Origin: Halorubrum cibi
GTDB taxonomy: Archaea > Halobacteriota > Halobacteria > Halobacteriales > Haloferacaceae
Direction of reading: 5' to 3'
DNA: 64,000 nt
Assembly (NCBI RefSeq): GCF_900182635.1
Contig: NZ_FXTD01000001.1
Span: 186,001 to 250,000 of the forward strand
Positions 18,962-28,107 of the stretch are shown here, piece by piece (position 1 is the stretch's first letter; each line of letters starts with the position of its first letter). The notes beneath the pieces are model-generated. The model searched no databases, was not told the origin of the DNA, and saw nothing but the letters and a program-made list of their open reading frames with translations. Both the position numbers and the translations under genes were made by a program.

Positions 18962-19795
18962 ATGAGCCAGACGCCGGAGCAGTCCGTGTTGCTGTCGGAG
19001 GATCCCCCGATCGACCTGCGGCTCTCGGAGGCGGAACTGGAGGAGACGCGCGAGCGTATCGTCTCGTTCATCGCCGACCTCGTCGACGACGCGGGCGCGG
19101 AGGGGGCTGTCCTCGGTCTCTCGGGCGGGATCGACTCGACGCTGACGGCTCACCTCGCGGTCGAGGCGCTCGGAGAGGACGGTCTCCACGGGATCACGAT
19201 GCCCTCGGAGGTGAACGACCCGGACGTGATGAGCGACGCCGAACGGGTGGCCCACGACCTCGGGATCGAGTACGACATGGTCGAGATCCAGCCGATCGCG
19301 GAGTCCTTCTTCGCGGCGTTCCCGGAGGCCGAAGAGGACCGGACGGCGGCGGGGAACGTCTACGTCCGGACCCGCGCGGTCCTCAATTACTTCGTCGCCA
19401 ACGCGGAAGATCGGGTGGTGCTCGGAACCGGCAACCGCGCGGAGGCGATGACGGGCTACTTCACGAAGTACGGCGATCAGGCCGTCGACTGTAACCCGAT
19501 CGGCAACCTCTACAAACAGCAGGTGCGCCAGCTCGCCGCCCGCGTCGGCGTCCCCCGCGACCTCGTGATGCAGGAGCCGACGGCCGGGATGTGGGAGGGA
19601 CAGACCGACGCCGCGGAGATGGGTCTCGACTACGACACGGTCGACGCGATCCTCGCGGTCCACGTCGACGGCGGACTCTCGCGGGCGGCGACGGTTCGAG
19701 AGCTGGGCGTCCCCGAGGAGGCCGTCGACCGGGTCGTCGAACTGTACGAGGGAAGCGCGCACAAGCGATCGATGCCGCCGGCGCCGGAACCGTAG
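18962..19795 (+). CDS. nadE: NAD+ synthetase (ammonia-dependent)
   Basis: The 277-residue protein makes NAD+ from deamido-NAD+, ATP and ammonia. The ATP pyrophosphatase P-loop is GLSGGIDSTLTAH (about residues 53-65). Other signatures are RTRAVLNYFVANAE, LGTGNRAEAMTGYFTKYGDQAVD and KQQVRQLAARVGVP. No glutaminase domain is fused, so free ammonia is the expected nitrogen source. A TATA-like CTATTAG lies about 25 bases upstream. Confidence 0.97.
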   Translation: MSQTPEQSVLLSEDPPIDLRLSEAELEETRERIVSFIADLVDDAGAEGAVLGLSGGIDSTLTAHLAVEALGEDGLHGITMPSEVNDPDVMSDAERVAHDLGIEYDMVEIQPIAESFFAAFPEAEEDRTAAGNVYVRTRAVLNYFVANAEDRVVLGTGNRAEAMTGYFTKYGDQAVDCNPIGNLYKQQVRQLAARVGVPRDLVMQEPTAGMWEGQTDAAEMGLDYDTVDAILAVHVDGGLSRAATVRELGVPEEAVDRVVELYEGSAHKRSMPPAPEP

Positions 19796-19834
19796 CGGAG
19801 TCGGTTTCGGTCCCTCCGTTCGGATCCGCGCGGA

Positions 19835-19984
19835 TCAGGCGTCGTGTGCCCGTTCCTTCGCGACCTCCGCGATCCCGGCGTTCGCCGAGCAGTTCGGACA
19901 CGCGTGTATCCGGCCGCGAGCGTCCGCGAACACCCGGACGAACCGTTCGGAGACGTGCGCCTGACAGTGCTCACACGTCGGCAT
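19835..19984 (-). CDS. Small zinc-finger protein (two CxxC pairs)
   Basis: The 49-residue protein reads MPTCEHCQAHVSERF, then CPNCSANAGIAEVAKER. The two pairs (Cys4/Cys7, Cys29/Cys32) form a probable zinc knuckle. Haloarchaea encode many such micro-proteins of under 70 residues, some tied to stress, biofilm or transcription control. It ends convergently with nadE, whose stop is about 40 bases away. The function of this one is unknown. Confidence 0.8.
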   Translation of the reverse strand: MPTCEHCQAHVSERFVRVFADARGRIHACPNCSANAGIAEVAKERAHDA

Positions 19985-20134
19985 GATGTGTCGAGGTATC
20001 GTGGGTCATGTTCGGTACACGTTCCCTTGGCTCCGGAGACTCAAGACCGCTTTCCGAATTCCGTCCAAAATTCGACCCGGATCGGCGGGATCGGTCGCGT
20101 GAGCGGGACCGAAAGCGTGCTCGAGCCCGCGCGG

Positions 20135-21223
20135 TTAGAAGTCGCGGAGCGCCTCGAGGACCTCGTAGGCGGAACCGCCGTCGATGGCCGTACGGGCCAT
20201 CTCGAGGCCCTCCTCGATCGAGTCCGCGTCCTCACGGGCGTAGATCCGCAGCGCCGCGTTGACCGCGACCGCGTCGGCGAACGCGCCGTCCCGATCGCCC
20301 GACAGGACCTCCTCGGTGATGGCGGCCGACTCGGCGGCGACGTCGTCGACGGCGAGGTCGGCCTCCTCGAGGTCCATCCCGTACTCGGCGGTCTCGATCT
20401 CGAAGTCGTCGAAGGACGCGCCCTCCGATCCCGCGTCGTCACCCTCCGCGTCCCACTCGGCGACCTTGGTGTACCCCGGCCGCACGTCGTCGTACCCCTC
20501 CATCCCTTGGAACATCAGGACGCGGTCGAGGTCGTGGAACTCGCTCTCGACGAACGTGTCGACCACCTTCTTCGCGAACGCGAGGTGGTAGAAGGAGCCG
20601 AGGTGGACCGACGCGCCCGCGGGGTTCGCGAGCGTCTCGATGGTGTTGACGAACGTCCGGACGCCCATCGCGTCGCGGCGCTCGAACAGCTCGTCGATCG
20701 CGGGGTTGAACGCGGGCTGGTAGTAGAAGCCGAAGCCGGTCTCGTCGACCATGTCGGCGGAGTCGGAGGGCGTCAGCTCGGTGTGGACGCCGAGCTCGTC
20801 GAGGACGTGTTTGTACGCGTCCTGCTTCTGCGTGGGGACGCGGTCGCCCGAGTGGACGACGACGGGCGTGCCCGCGGCGGCCGCGACCGCCCCGGCCGCG
20901 ACGCCTAAGACCGCGGTCCGGCCCTTTCCGTCGTAGTTCGCGCCGCAGTCGACCGGGTCGCAGTCGGGCTCCGCGTACTCGACGCGCTCGCACATCACGT
21001 CGACGTACGCGCCCAGTTCCTCGGGCGTGTTCCGCTTCCAGCGGTTCGCGAGCCAGAACGCCCCGAGCGTCGTCGGGTCGGGCTCGTCCGCGAGGATCCG
21101 CTCGAACGCCTCCGTCGCCTGCGCGCGCGTCAGGTCGTCCGCCGACTTGTGCCCTGAGCCGCAGACCTCGGTCATCAGCCGCTTGAGGGGCCACTCGCCG
21201 AACTCCTGGGTCGCCTGAGCCAT
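20135..21223 (-). CDS. Anthranilate phosphoribosyltransferase-like protein (TrpD2-type)
   Basis: The roughly 362-residue protein has the nucleoside phosphorylase class III/TrpD architecture: an N-terminal helical bundle (LTRAQATEAFERILADEPDP), then the alpha/beta domain. In true TrpD the PRPP loop is GTGGDG; here the same place reads DCGANYDGKGRTAVLG, and VVVHSGDRVPTQKQDAYKHVLDELGV follows. The altered loop and the lack of trp neighbours suggest a paralogue of the YbiB/TrpD2 kind, not the tryptophan enzyme. The start MAQATQEFGEW is preferred over a long Arg-rich extension; its exact base may be off by one. Confidence 0.78.
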   Translation of the reverse strand: MAQATQEFGEWPLKRLMTEVCGSGHKSADDLTRAQATEAFERILADEPDPTTLGAFWLANRWKRNTPEELGAYVDVMCERVEYAEPDCDPVDCGANYDGKGRTAVLGVAAGAVAAAAGTPVVVHSGDRVPTQKQDAYKHVLDELGVHTELTPSDSADMVDETGFGFYYQPAFNPAIDELFERRDAMGVRTFVNTIETLANPAGASVHLGSFYHLAFAKKVVDTFVESEFHDLDRVLMFQGMEGYDDVRPGYTKVAEWDAEGDDAGSEGASFDDFEIETAEYGMDLEEADLAVDDVAAESAAITEEVLSGDRDGAFADAVAVNAALRIYAREDADSIEEGLEMARTAIDGGSAYEVLEALRDF

Positions 21224-21514
21224 ACGCGCCGTTCGGGTTCTCGAACGAAAAGCCTCCCGCTCGACTCCCGCGCGACGGGAACGGGCGGGCGGCGACGCGG
21301 TCCCGGTTTCGGACGCGCGCGGGCCGAGGCCGGGATCGACGGAACGCGTCCCGCGGGATCCGTGCCAACCGATCACACAACACAACCGATCGAGCGTTTC
21401 TATTCTACTTCTATAAAATCTGTTCTTTCATTTATTTTGGGCTAATAGGTGTGTAGTGGGGTGCTAAATCAGTTAGAACTATATGTGCGTCCATTCTGTG
21501 GGAGATCGTACCCG
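21224..21514. other. AT-rich promoter region
   Basis: No gene is supported. The stretch 21400-21470 is strikingly AT-rich for this chromosome (TTCTATAAAATCTG, then TTCATTTATTTTGGG) and probably holds the promoter for the small protein at 21515, perhaps with a longer leader. Confidence 0.4.
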
Positions 21515-21673
21515 ATGACGTCCAAATCCGTGGCGACCGCACTCACGCTGTATCGCTCCCGCACGCTGACGCTCGAGCAGGCCGCCACCGTCGGCGGCTG
21601 CTCCGCGGCACAGCTCGAGGAGAGCGCGCGGGCGTTCGCGCCGGTCTCCCCTCGGTCCCCCGACGACGACTGA
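21515..21673 (+). CDS. Small helix-turn-helix-like haloarchaeal protein
   Basis: The 52-residue protein reads MTSKSVATALTLYRSRTLTL and continues EQAATVGGCSAAQLEESARAF. The segment TLTLEQAATVGGCSAAQLEESA looks like a small HTH in which the second helix contacts DNA. Related short proteins are common in haloarchaea and usually uncharacterised. ATG at 21515 is chosen; an upstream in-frame GTG at 21449 would add an implausible Cys-containing leader. Confidence 0.65.
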   Translation: MTSKSVATALTLYRSRTLTLEQAATVGGCSAAQLEESARAFAPVSPRSPDDD

Positions 21674-21760
21674 GACTCCTGCGTCCCGAACGACGCGTAC
21701 CTTTCGGAACGATCGACACCCTCCGAAACCCGTACGTACCCGCGGCCCCTGCTACCGATA

Positions 21761-22825
21761 ATGAGTCTGGACGCCGACTGGCGGGCCGACCTCGACCCGG
21801 TCGACGCCGTCCTCATCGACGAGTACCAGAGCGGCTTCCCCGTCGAGTCGCAGCCGTTCGAGCGGGTCGCCGCGGAGATCGCGACCGAAACGGGCGTCGA
21901 CGTCGACGGCGACGAGGTCCTCGACCGCGTCCGCGACCTCCGCGAGCGCGGCGTGTTCCGGCGGTTCGGCGCGGTGCTCAACCCGCCCGTCATCGGCTCC
22001 TCGACGCTCGCCGCCGTTCAGGCTCCCGAGGATCGGTTCGACGAGATCGCCGAGGTCATCAACGGCTACCGACAGGTGAACCACAACTACCGCCGGGACC
22101 ACGAGTGGAACCAGTGGTTCGTCGTCACCGCCGGCTCCCGCGAGAAGCGAGACGCGATCCTCTCCGAGATCGAGGAGCGAACCGGTTGTGCGGTGTTGAA
22201 CCTCCCGATGCTGACGGACTACTACATCGACCTCGAGTTCCCCGTCGTCAACGGTGACCGGTTCGCCAGAGAGTCGCTGGAACGGACGGACGTGTCGGCG
22301 ACTCGCATCTCGGAGAACGCCCGCGGCGATCTCACCGCACTTGAGGCCGACCTCCTCGTCGCGATCCAGGACGGTTTCCCGCTGTCGGCGACCCCGTACG
22401 CCGACGTGGCCCGCGAGATCGGTGCCGACGTCGACGACGTGCTCGCGGCGGTCGACTGCCTGCTCGCCGACGGTTGTATCAAGCGCATCGGCTGCGTCGT
22501 CAACCACGTCGTCACCGGGTTCACGAACAACTGTATGGTCGTCTGGGACGTGCCCGACGACGAACTCGACGCGCGCGGCGAGGCGGTCGGGAGCCTCCCG
22601 TACGTCACCCTCTGTTACCACCGTCCCCGCCGTCCCGAGCAGGGGTGGGAGTACGACCTGTTCACGATGATCCACGGCCGCGAGGCCGAGGCGGTCGACG
22701 CGAAGATCGACGAACTCGCCGCGGAGTACCTCCCGTTCGAGCACGAGCGGCTCTACTCGACGGAGACGCTGAAACAGACCGGCGCGCGGTACGACGAGCT
22801 CGTCGCGAACGAGAACGACGCCTGA
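21761..22825 (+). CDS. Tandem Lrp/AsnC-type siroheme decarboxylase-like protein (AhbA/AhbB or NirDL class)
   Basis: The 354-residue protein contains two repeats, each an Lrp-like winged helix plus a ferredoxin-like domain. Repeat 1 (about 10-165) has RRFGAVLNPPVIGSSTLAAV and VNHNYRRDHEWNQWFVV. Repeat 2 (about 185-345) has IKRIGCVVNHVVTGFTNNCM and LCYHRPRRPEQGWEYDLFTM. The His/Arg-rich HNYRR and YHRPRR segments match the active-site region of siroheme decarboxylases of the alternative heme (or heme d1) route. A plain transcription regulator is less likely given those motifs. Confidence 0.85.
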   Translation: MSLDADWRADLDPVDAVLIDEYQSGFPVESQPFERVAAEIATETGVDVDGDEVLDRVRDLRERGVFRRFGAVLNPPVIGSSTLAAVQAPEDRFDEIAEVINGYRQVNHNYRRDHEWNQWFVVTAGSREKRDAILSEIEERTGCAVLNLPMLTDYYIDLEFPVVNGDRFARESLERTDVSATRISENARGDLTALEADLLVAIQDGFPLSATPYADVAREIGADVDDVLAAVDCLLADGCIKRIGCVVNHVVTGFTNNCMVVWDVPDDELDARGEAVGSLPYVTLCYHRPRRPEQGWEYDLFTMIHGREAEAVDAKIDELAAEYLPFEHERLYSTETLKQTGARYDELVANENDA

Positions 22826-22984
22826 GCGTTCACCGACTCGAGAGGCGAGCGTTTATGACCGAAGCCGCGGCCACCGTCCCCGTGGCCTGATCGAGGCCCG
22901 GAACGGGAGGCGGTCGCGCGGCGGTCGTTCCGGGACGGTGACGCGTCGCCTGTTCGCCATCGGTACCGACGACCGGAGGGTCCG

Positions 22985-24817
22985 CTACAACCGTTCTCGA
23001 AGTCGTCGGGCCGTCGTGTCGCCGACGCCGTCGACGTCGACGAGGTCCTCGAAGGAGGCCTCGCGGACGTTCTCGACCGACCCGAACCGTCGGAGCAGTC
23101 CCTTCCGCGTCTCCGGACCGACGCCGGGGACGTCGTCAAGAACCGTCTTCACCTCGTCGCGGACGGTCTGGTGGTACTGAACGGCGAAGCGGTGAGCCTC
23201 GTCGCGGACGCGCTGGAGCAGGTGGAGCTCCGGCGCGTCGTCGGGCCACCGCAACGGGCCGTCCGGCGTCACCACCAGCTCCTCGGCCTTCGCTAAGGCG
23301 ATCACCGGCACCTCCCAGCCGGCCTCCGCGAGCGCGTCGCGAGCCGCGCCGAGCTGTCCCTCGCCGCCATCGATCAGAAGCAGATCCGGATCCGGACGGT
23401 CGTCGCGGTCCTCGACCGCTCGGGTCGCACGCCAGCGGACCAACTCCCGCATGTTTGCGTAGTCGTCGTTGCGGTCGGTGAGCTTCTTCCGGCGGTACTC
23501 GCTCGTCCGCGCGCTCCCGTCGACGAAAGAGACGTTCGAGCCGACGACGGCGGTTCCGGACGCGTGACTCACGTCGAACCCCTCGATCCGCGCCGGGCGG
23601 TCGATCCCGAGGCGGTCGGTGAGCGCGCCCACGGGATCGTCGCGGCCGCCGCGCTTCCGGGCGTTCTTCAGCGCGAGCTCGACGAGCTTCGCCTCCCGGC
23701 CGGCACCCGGAACGCGGACCGAAACCCCCTCGCGTTCGAGCCAGTCGACCACGTCGTGGTCGGCGGGGCGCTCCGCGAGGAGGACCGCGTCGGGGAACTC
23801 GCGTTCCGCGTAGTACTGGGCGAGGAACGCCGACAGTACCGCCGCCGGGGTGTCAGCGTCCTCGGTGACGGCGTCGTCGCCGTCGCTCTCGTCGGTCTTG
23901 CCGTCGCTGCCGACGTCGCCGCCCTCCGCGCCGCCGATCGCCGCCTCCGCCGCCTCCGCCGTCGGCGTGTCGAGCCCGTGACGGCTCCGGTCGACGAGCT
24001 GGCCGCGCTCGCTGTGGAGCCGCGCGACGCGGGCGGTATCGCCCTCGACCGCGGCGGCGAGCACGTCGACGGTGCGGTCGTCGGAGCGGTCGCTCACCGC
24101 CTCGCCGCCCTCGCCGTGGAACGCCTCGGCGGCCTCGAGCCGGTCGCGGAGGTTCGCCGCGCGCTCGAACTCGGCGTTCTCCGCGGCCGCCTCCATTCGG
24201 CGGCGGAGCGGCTCCGCGAGCACGCCGGTCTCCCCCTCGAAGAACCGACGTGCGGCGGCGACGTCCTCAGCGTAGCTCTCGTGGTCGATCTCGCCGGTAC
24301 AGGGGGCCGAGCAGATCCCCATCTCGTAGTCGAGACAGGGGCGGTCGCGGTTCGCGTACTTGTGATCCGAGCAGCCGCGGAGCCGGTACTCGTCGCGGAC
24401 CGCCTTCACGACCGTCTCGACGCGGCCCTTGTCCGTGAACGGACCGTACGCGACCGCGCCCTCCTCGGGGTCGCGTGTGACCTCGATCCGCGGGATCTCG
24501 TGGTCGGAGAAGGCGACGAGCGGGTAGGACTTGTCGTCCTTCAGCCGGACGTTGTACCGGGGTCGGAGTCGCTTTATGAGGTTGGCCTCGAGCAACAGCG
24601 CCTGCGTTTCGGTGTCGGTGACGGCGAACTCGACCCGATCCGCCCGCTCGACCATGCCGCGGATCCGGGCCGATCTGGGGTCGGCGTACGACCGAACTCG
24701 GTCCCGAATATCGACCGCCTTACCGACGTACAGCGTGGTCTCACCGGACCGAAACTGGTACACGCCGGGTTCCGTCGGGAGATCGCCCGCACGGGATCTC
24801 ACGACGTCAGAGTCCAT
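22985..24817 (-). CDS. uvrC: UvrABC excinuclease subunit C
   Basis: The 610-residue nuclease makes both incisions in nucleotide excision repair. Domains in order: GIY-YIG (PGVYQF and LYVGKA, residues about 15-90), a four-Cys region ([22 protein letters not shown], about 145-172), the UvrB-interacting UVR helix pair ([21 protein letters not shown]), an Asp/Glu-rich insert (about 290-325), an RNase H-like 5' nuclease ([26 protein letters not shown]), and C-terminal HhH repeats ([19 protein letters not shown]). ATG at 24817 is preferred to a GTG three codons upstream. Bacterial-type NER is normal in haloarchaea. Confidence 0.97.
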   Translation of the reverse strand: MDSDVVRSRAGDLPTEPGVYQFRSGETTLYVGKAVDIRDRVRSYADPRSARIRGMVERADRVEFAVTDTETQALLLEANLIKRLRPRYNVRLKDDKSYPLVAFSDHEIPRIEVTRDPEEGAVAYGPFTDKGRVETVVKAVRDEYRLRGCSDHKYANRDRPCLDYEMGICSAPCTGEIDHESYAEDVAAARRFFEGETGVLAEPLRRRMEAAAENAEFERAANLRDRLEAAEAFHGEGGEAVSDRSDDRTVDVLAAAVEGDTARVARLHSERGQLVDRSRHGLDTPTAEAAEAAIGGAEGGDVGSDGKTDESDGDDAVTEDADTPAAVLSAFLAQYYAEREFPDAVLLAERPADHDVVDWLEREGVSVRVPGAGREAKLVELALKNARKRGGRDDPVGALTDRLGIDRPARIEGFDVSHASGTAVVGSNVSFVDGSARTSEYRRKKLTDRNDDYANMRELVRWRATRAVEDRDDRPDPDLLLIDGGEGQLGAARDALAEAGWEVPVIALAKAEELVVTPDGPLRWPDDAPELHLLQRVRDEAHRFAVQYHQTVRDEVKTVLDDVPGVGPETRKGLLRRFGSVENVREASFEDLVDVDGVGDTTARRLRERL

Positions 24818-24848
24818 CGGTGACACGTAGCCGTCGGACGCGCTTGAA

Positions 24849-24871
24849 CGCTGCGGGCGGCACCCGCAGCG
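24849..24871. terminator. 9-bp GC hairpin between uvrC and the transducer gene
   Basis: CGCTGCGGG (24849-24857) pairs with CCCGCAGCG (24863-24871) around a 5-base loop. It lies just upstream of uvrC between divergent genes, so it may be an operator or structural element instead of a terminator. Confidence 0.3.
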
Positions 24872-24926
24872 TCGACGTGATTCGTACTCCTCACGCGAGT
24901 ATCAGATTTGATTCTTCGGAGGCGGA

Positions 24927-24937
24927 TCTTATATGGG
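24927..24937 (+). promoter_or_regulatory. TATA box of the soluble transducer gene
   Basis: TCTTATATGGG lies about 25 bases upstream of the ATG at 24956, the spacing expected for a leaderless haloarchaeal transcript. Confidence 0.5.
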
Positions 24938-24955
24938 CGGTTCGGCGAGGTTCGG

Positions 24956-26587
24956 ATGAACATGACGGGATTTCGAGGGCTCCTCCGCCGCGTGCTCGGA
25001 CGGGACCGGGGAACACGATCGGTCCCGGACGGCGGGGTCGTCGTCGACGGGGCGTCAGGCGAGGACTTTCCGGAGGCGGACGCGGGGACCGGGACGGACG
25101 AACGCGCGAACGAGCGCCACACGGTCAGCGACGAGGACGGCGTCAACCGCGCGGAGACGCTCGCGGACGCGGGATTCGAGCAGATGTTCAACGCGACGGG
25201 CGTCCCGACGTTCGTTCTCGACCGTGAGGGCAACGTCGCCGAGTGGAACGAGGCGATCGCCACGCTCACCGGCGTGGACCGCGAGGACGCGATCGGTCAC
25301 GGACACGTCTCCGAGCTGTTCTACCCGGACGGTCGTCGAGCCGACACGCTCGCGGACAAGGTGCTCGACGCGCCGGAGAACACGGACGAGGCGTATGACG
25401 TCGAGCGCCACGATTCCGTCCGGAACCGCTACCGCGACTCCAGCACGATGGTCGACCGCCACGGCGACGAGCGACACATCGAGTTCACCGCGACCCCGCT
25501 GTACGACGACGACGGCGGCGTAGTCGGCGTGACCGAGGTCGTCATCGACCGAACGGAGAACGTCGAGGGACGGAAGGCGACCGCGGCGCTGATATCCGAG
25601 ATCCGAGGGACCGCAGAGGCGATCGGCGAGGGCGACTTGGAGGCTCGGATCTCTCGTGGGGACTCCTTCGAACGGCTCGACGACGACCTGCTCCGGGTCG
25701 TGGGCGCGGTCAACGGGATGGCCGCGAACCTCGAGGAGCTCTCCCGGAGCGTCCACGAACAGGCTCGCGAGATCGACGACACCGTCGAGGAGGCGAGCGC
25801 GGCGGCGGGCGAGATCGCGACGAACGTCGACGAACAGAACGGGCTGTTAGAGGAGGGCGTCGCGGAGATGCAGTCCTTCTCGGCCGGGATGGAGGAGGTC
25901 GCCGCGACCGCCGATCAGGTCGACGCGGCGGCCTCGAACGCCAGAGAGGCCGCCGAGGAGGGGCTCGACGCCAGTAGCGACGCCCGCGAGGCGACGGAGG
26001 ACGTGGTGGAGATCGGCGACGAGCTGGTCGACAGCGTCGGCGCGCTCTCGGATCGGATGGACGACATCGAGGAGGTGATCGAGGTGATCTCGGACGTCGC
26101 GGAACAGACCAACCTGCTGGCGCTGAACGCCAACATCGAGGCCGCCCGCGCGGGCGAGGACGGCAACGGGTTCGCGGTCGTCGCGGAGGAGGTGAAGAAG
26201 CTGGCCGACGAGACTCGCGGGCACACCGAGGCGATCACCGACAGCCTCGCCGAGCTTCAGGCGCAGTCGGACGAGACGTCGGCGGCCGTCGAGCGCTCGC
26301 ACGAACGGATCGAGGACGCGGGCGAGGAGATAGAGACGGTTCTCGACTCGCTGTCGGAGATCGCAGACGCGGTCGACGAGGCGGCGGACGGCGTCGCCGA
26401 GGTGGCGCGGACGACCGACGATCAGGCGGCGACCGTCGAGGAGCTCACTGCGACCCTCGAGAGCGTCCGCGACCGCTCGGACCGGACGGAGTCGGCGACC
26501 GAACGGATCGTCGACGCGACCGACGACCAGGAGGCCGTGGTGGCGGAGCTGATAGCGCGAGTCGAACGGCTCGACGCCGCCCGCTGA
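24956..26587 (+). CDS. Soluble methyl-accepting transducer with PAS sensor
   Basis: The 543-residue protein has no transmembrane segment. After a low-complexity N-terminus comes a PAS domain (about 65-185: [22 protein letters not shown] up to VIDRTE), a HAMP-like stretch (about 210-255), and a long coiled-coil signalling domain. The conserved hairpin tip is intact ([38 protein letters not shown]). It should relay an internal cue, perhaps redox or a bound ligand, to CheA/CheW. No che genes are in the window. It belongs with the cytoplasmic Htr proteins of haloarchaea. Confidence 0.93.
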   Translation: MNMTGFRGLLRRVLGRDRGTRSVPDGGVVVDGASGEDFPEADAGTGTDERANERHTVSDEDGVNRAETLADAGFEQMFNATGVPTFVLDREGNVAEWNEAIATLTGVDREDAIGHGHVSELFYPDGRRADTLADKVLDAPENTDEAYDVERHDSVRNRYRDSSTMVDRHGDERHIEFTATPLYDDDGGVVGVTEVVIDRTENVEGRKATAALISEIRGTAEAIGEGDLEARISRGDSFERLDDDLLRVVGAVNGMAANLEELSRSVHEQAREIDDTVEEASAAAGEIATNVDEQNGLLEEGVAEMQSFSAGMEEVAATADQVDAAASNAREAAEEGLDASSDAREATEDVVEIGDELVDSVGALSDRMDDIEEVIEVISDVAEQTNLLALNANIEAARAGEDGNGFAVVAEEVKKLADETRGHTEAITDSLAELQAQSDETSAAVERSHERIEDAGEEIETVLDSLSEIADAVDEAADGVAEVARTTDDQAATVEELTATLESVRDRSDRTESATERIVDATDDQEAVVAELIARVERLDAAR

Positions 26588-26666
26588 GCGACGAATCGTC
26601 CCGTTTTCGGACCGGCCGAAACGCGGACTGCCGAACGTTTAACACCGTTCAGGACCCAGAAATCGT

Positions 26667-28061
26667 ATGTCCGCCACGCCGCCCGGACCCGTCGGGGATC
26701 CCCTCTTCGGCAACGGTCGCCAGTACGCCGACGATCCGTTCGGTTTCATGCGCGCCTGCGCCGACAGCTACGGCGACGTCGTGCGGTTCGACCTCGGTCC
26801 GCGCGAGACGTACCTGCTCACGAACCCCGACGACATCGAACGGGTGCTCGTCGCGGAGGCGGAGCGGTACCGCAAGCCCCAGTTCGGCGACGACGCGATG
26901 GGGACGCTACTGGGTGAGGGGCTGTTGTTGAGCGAGGGTGAGACGTGGCGTCGACAGCGGCGACTCGCGAACCCGTCGTTTCACAGCCGTCGGATCGGCG
27001 CGCTCGCGGGGACGATGGTCGAGCACACGGCGTCACAGCTCGCCGAGTGGGAGGACGGCGAGGTCGTCGACGTCCAACTCGAGATCGCGCGGCTCACGGT
27101 TCGGATCATCGTCTCGGCGATGTTCGGCGCGGACGTCACAGACGAGGAGGTCCGGACCGTTCAGGAGAGTCTGGAGCCGCTCGGCGCGCGGTTCGAACCG
27201 GACCCGCGCCGCTTCCTGATCCCGAACTGGGTGCCGACGCGCGAGAACCGCGAGTTCGCCGCCGCCGTCGACACGCTGGAGTCGGTGATCGACGGGATCG
27301 TCGATCGCCGACGGGGGACCGAGCGCGACCCCGCCGTCGACCCGGCCGGTCCCGAGGGGGTCGCCGTGAGCGGTCCGCCGGGCGACCCCGACGGCGACGT
27401 GCCGATGGACCTGCTGTCCGTCCTGCTCCGGGCGCGCGAGCGCGGGGAGCAGACCGACGAGAACCTGCGCGACGAGCTGGTGACGATGTTGCTGGCGGGT
27501 CACGACACGACCGCGCTCGCGTTGACGTACACGTTCTACCTCCTCTCGAAGCACCCGACGGCTCGAGAGCGCGTGGAGCGGGAGGCGATGGCCGCGACCG
27601 ACTCGGGGCCGCCGGACGCCGCGGACGCTAGGAAGATGACGTACACGGACCGGGTCCTCTCGGAGTCGATGCGGTTGTACCCGCCCGTCTACACGCTGTT
27701 CCGCGAGCCGAAACTCGACGTGAAACTCGGTGGCTACCGGATCCCGGAGGGGTCCGCCCTGATGTGCTCGCAGTGGGTGGTCCACCGCTCCTCGCGGTGG
27801 TACGACGATCCGAACGCGTTCGACCCGAGCCGGTGGAGTCCCGAGCGACGGAGCGCGCGCCCGCGGTTCGCGTACTTCCCGTTCGGCGGCGGACCGCGCC
27901 ACTGTATCGGGAAGGCGTTCTCGCTTCTGGAGGCGAAATTGATCCTCGCGTGCGTCTGTTCGCGCTACGAACTCGAGTACGAAGGGCCGGACCTCTCGCT
28001 TCGCGGGTCGCTGACGATGCATCCCGATCACCCGGTGCCGATGCGGATCCGCGAGCGCTGA
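26667..28061 (+). CDS. Cytochrome P450
   Basis: The 464-residue monooxygenase contains all key P450 motifs: the I-helix oxygen-binding AGHDTTALALTY, the K-helix ESMRLYP (ExxR), and the heme-ligand loop FPFGGGPRHCIGKA with the proximal Cys. A GPRETYLLTNPDDIERVL segment and a Pro-rich N-terminus (SATPPGPVGDP) fit CYP102/CYP4-like single-domain enzymes. There is no membrane anchor and no reductase partner nearby. The substrate is unknown; fatty acids or carotenoid-like lipids are plausible guesses only. Confidence 0.96.
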   Translation: MSATPPGPVGDPLFGNGRQYADDPFGFMRACADSYGDVVRFDLGPRETYLLTNPDDIERVLVAEAERYRKPQFGDDAMGTLLGEGLLLSEGETWRRQRRLANPSFHSRRIGALAGTMVEHTASQLAEWEDGEVVDVQLEIARLTVRIIVSAMFGADVTDEEVRTVQESLEPLGARFEPDPRRFLIPNWVPTRENREFAAAVDTLESVIDGIVDRRRGTERDPAVDPAGPEGVAVSGPPGDPDGDVPMDLLSVLLRARERGEQTDENLRDELVTMLLAGHDTTALALTYTFYLLSKHPTARERVEREAMAATDSGPPDAADARKMTYTDRVLSESMRLYPPVYTLFREPKLDVKLGGYRIPEGSALMCSQWVVHRSSRWYDDPNAFDPSRWSPERRSARPRFAYFPFGGGPRHCIGKAFSLLEAKLILACVCSRYELEYEGPDLSLRGSLTMHPDHPVPMRIRER

Positions 28062-28107
28062 CGCGGGACGCGTCGTGACCGCCACCGCCGTATCGCCGTC
28101 GTTTTCG

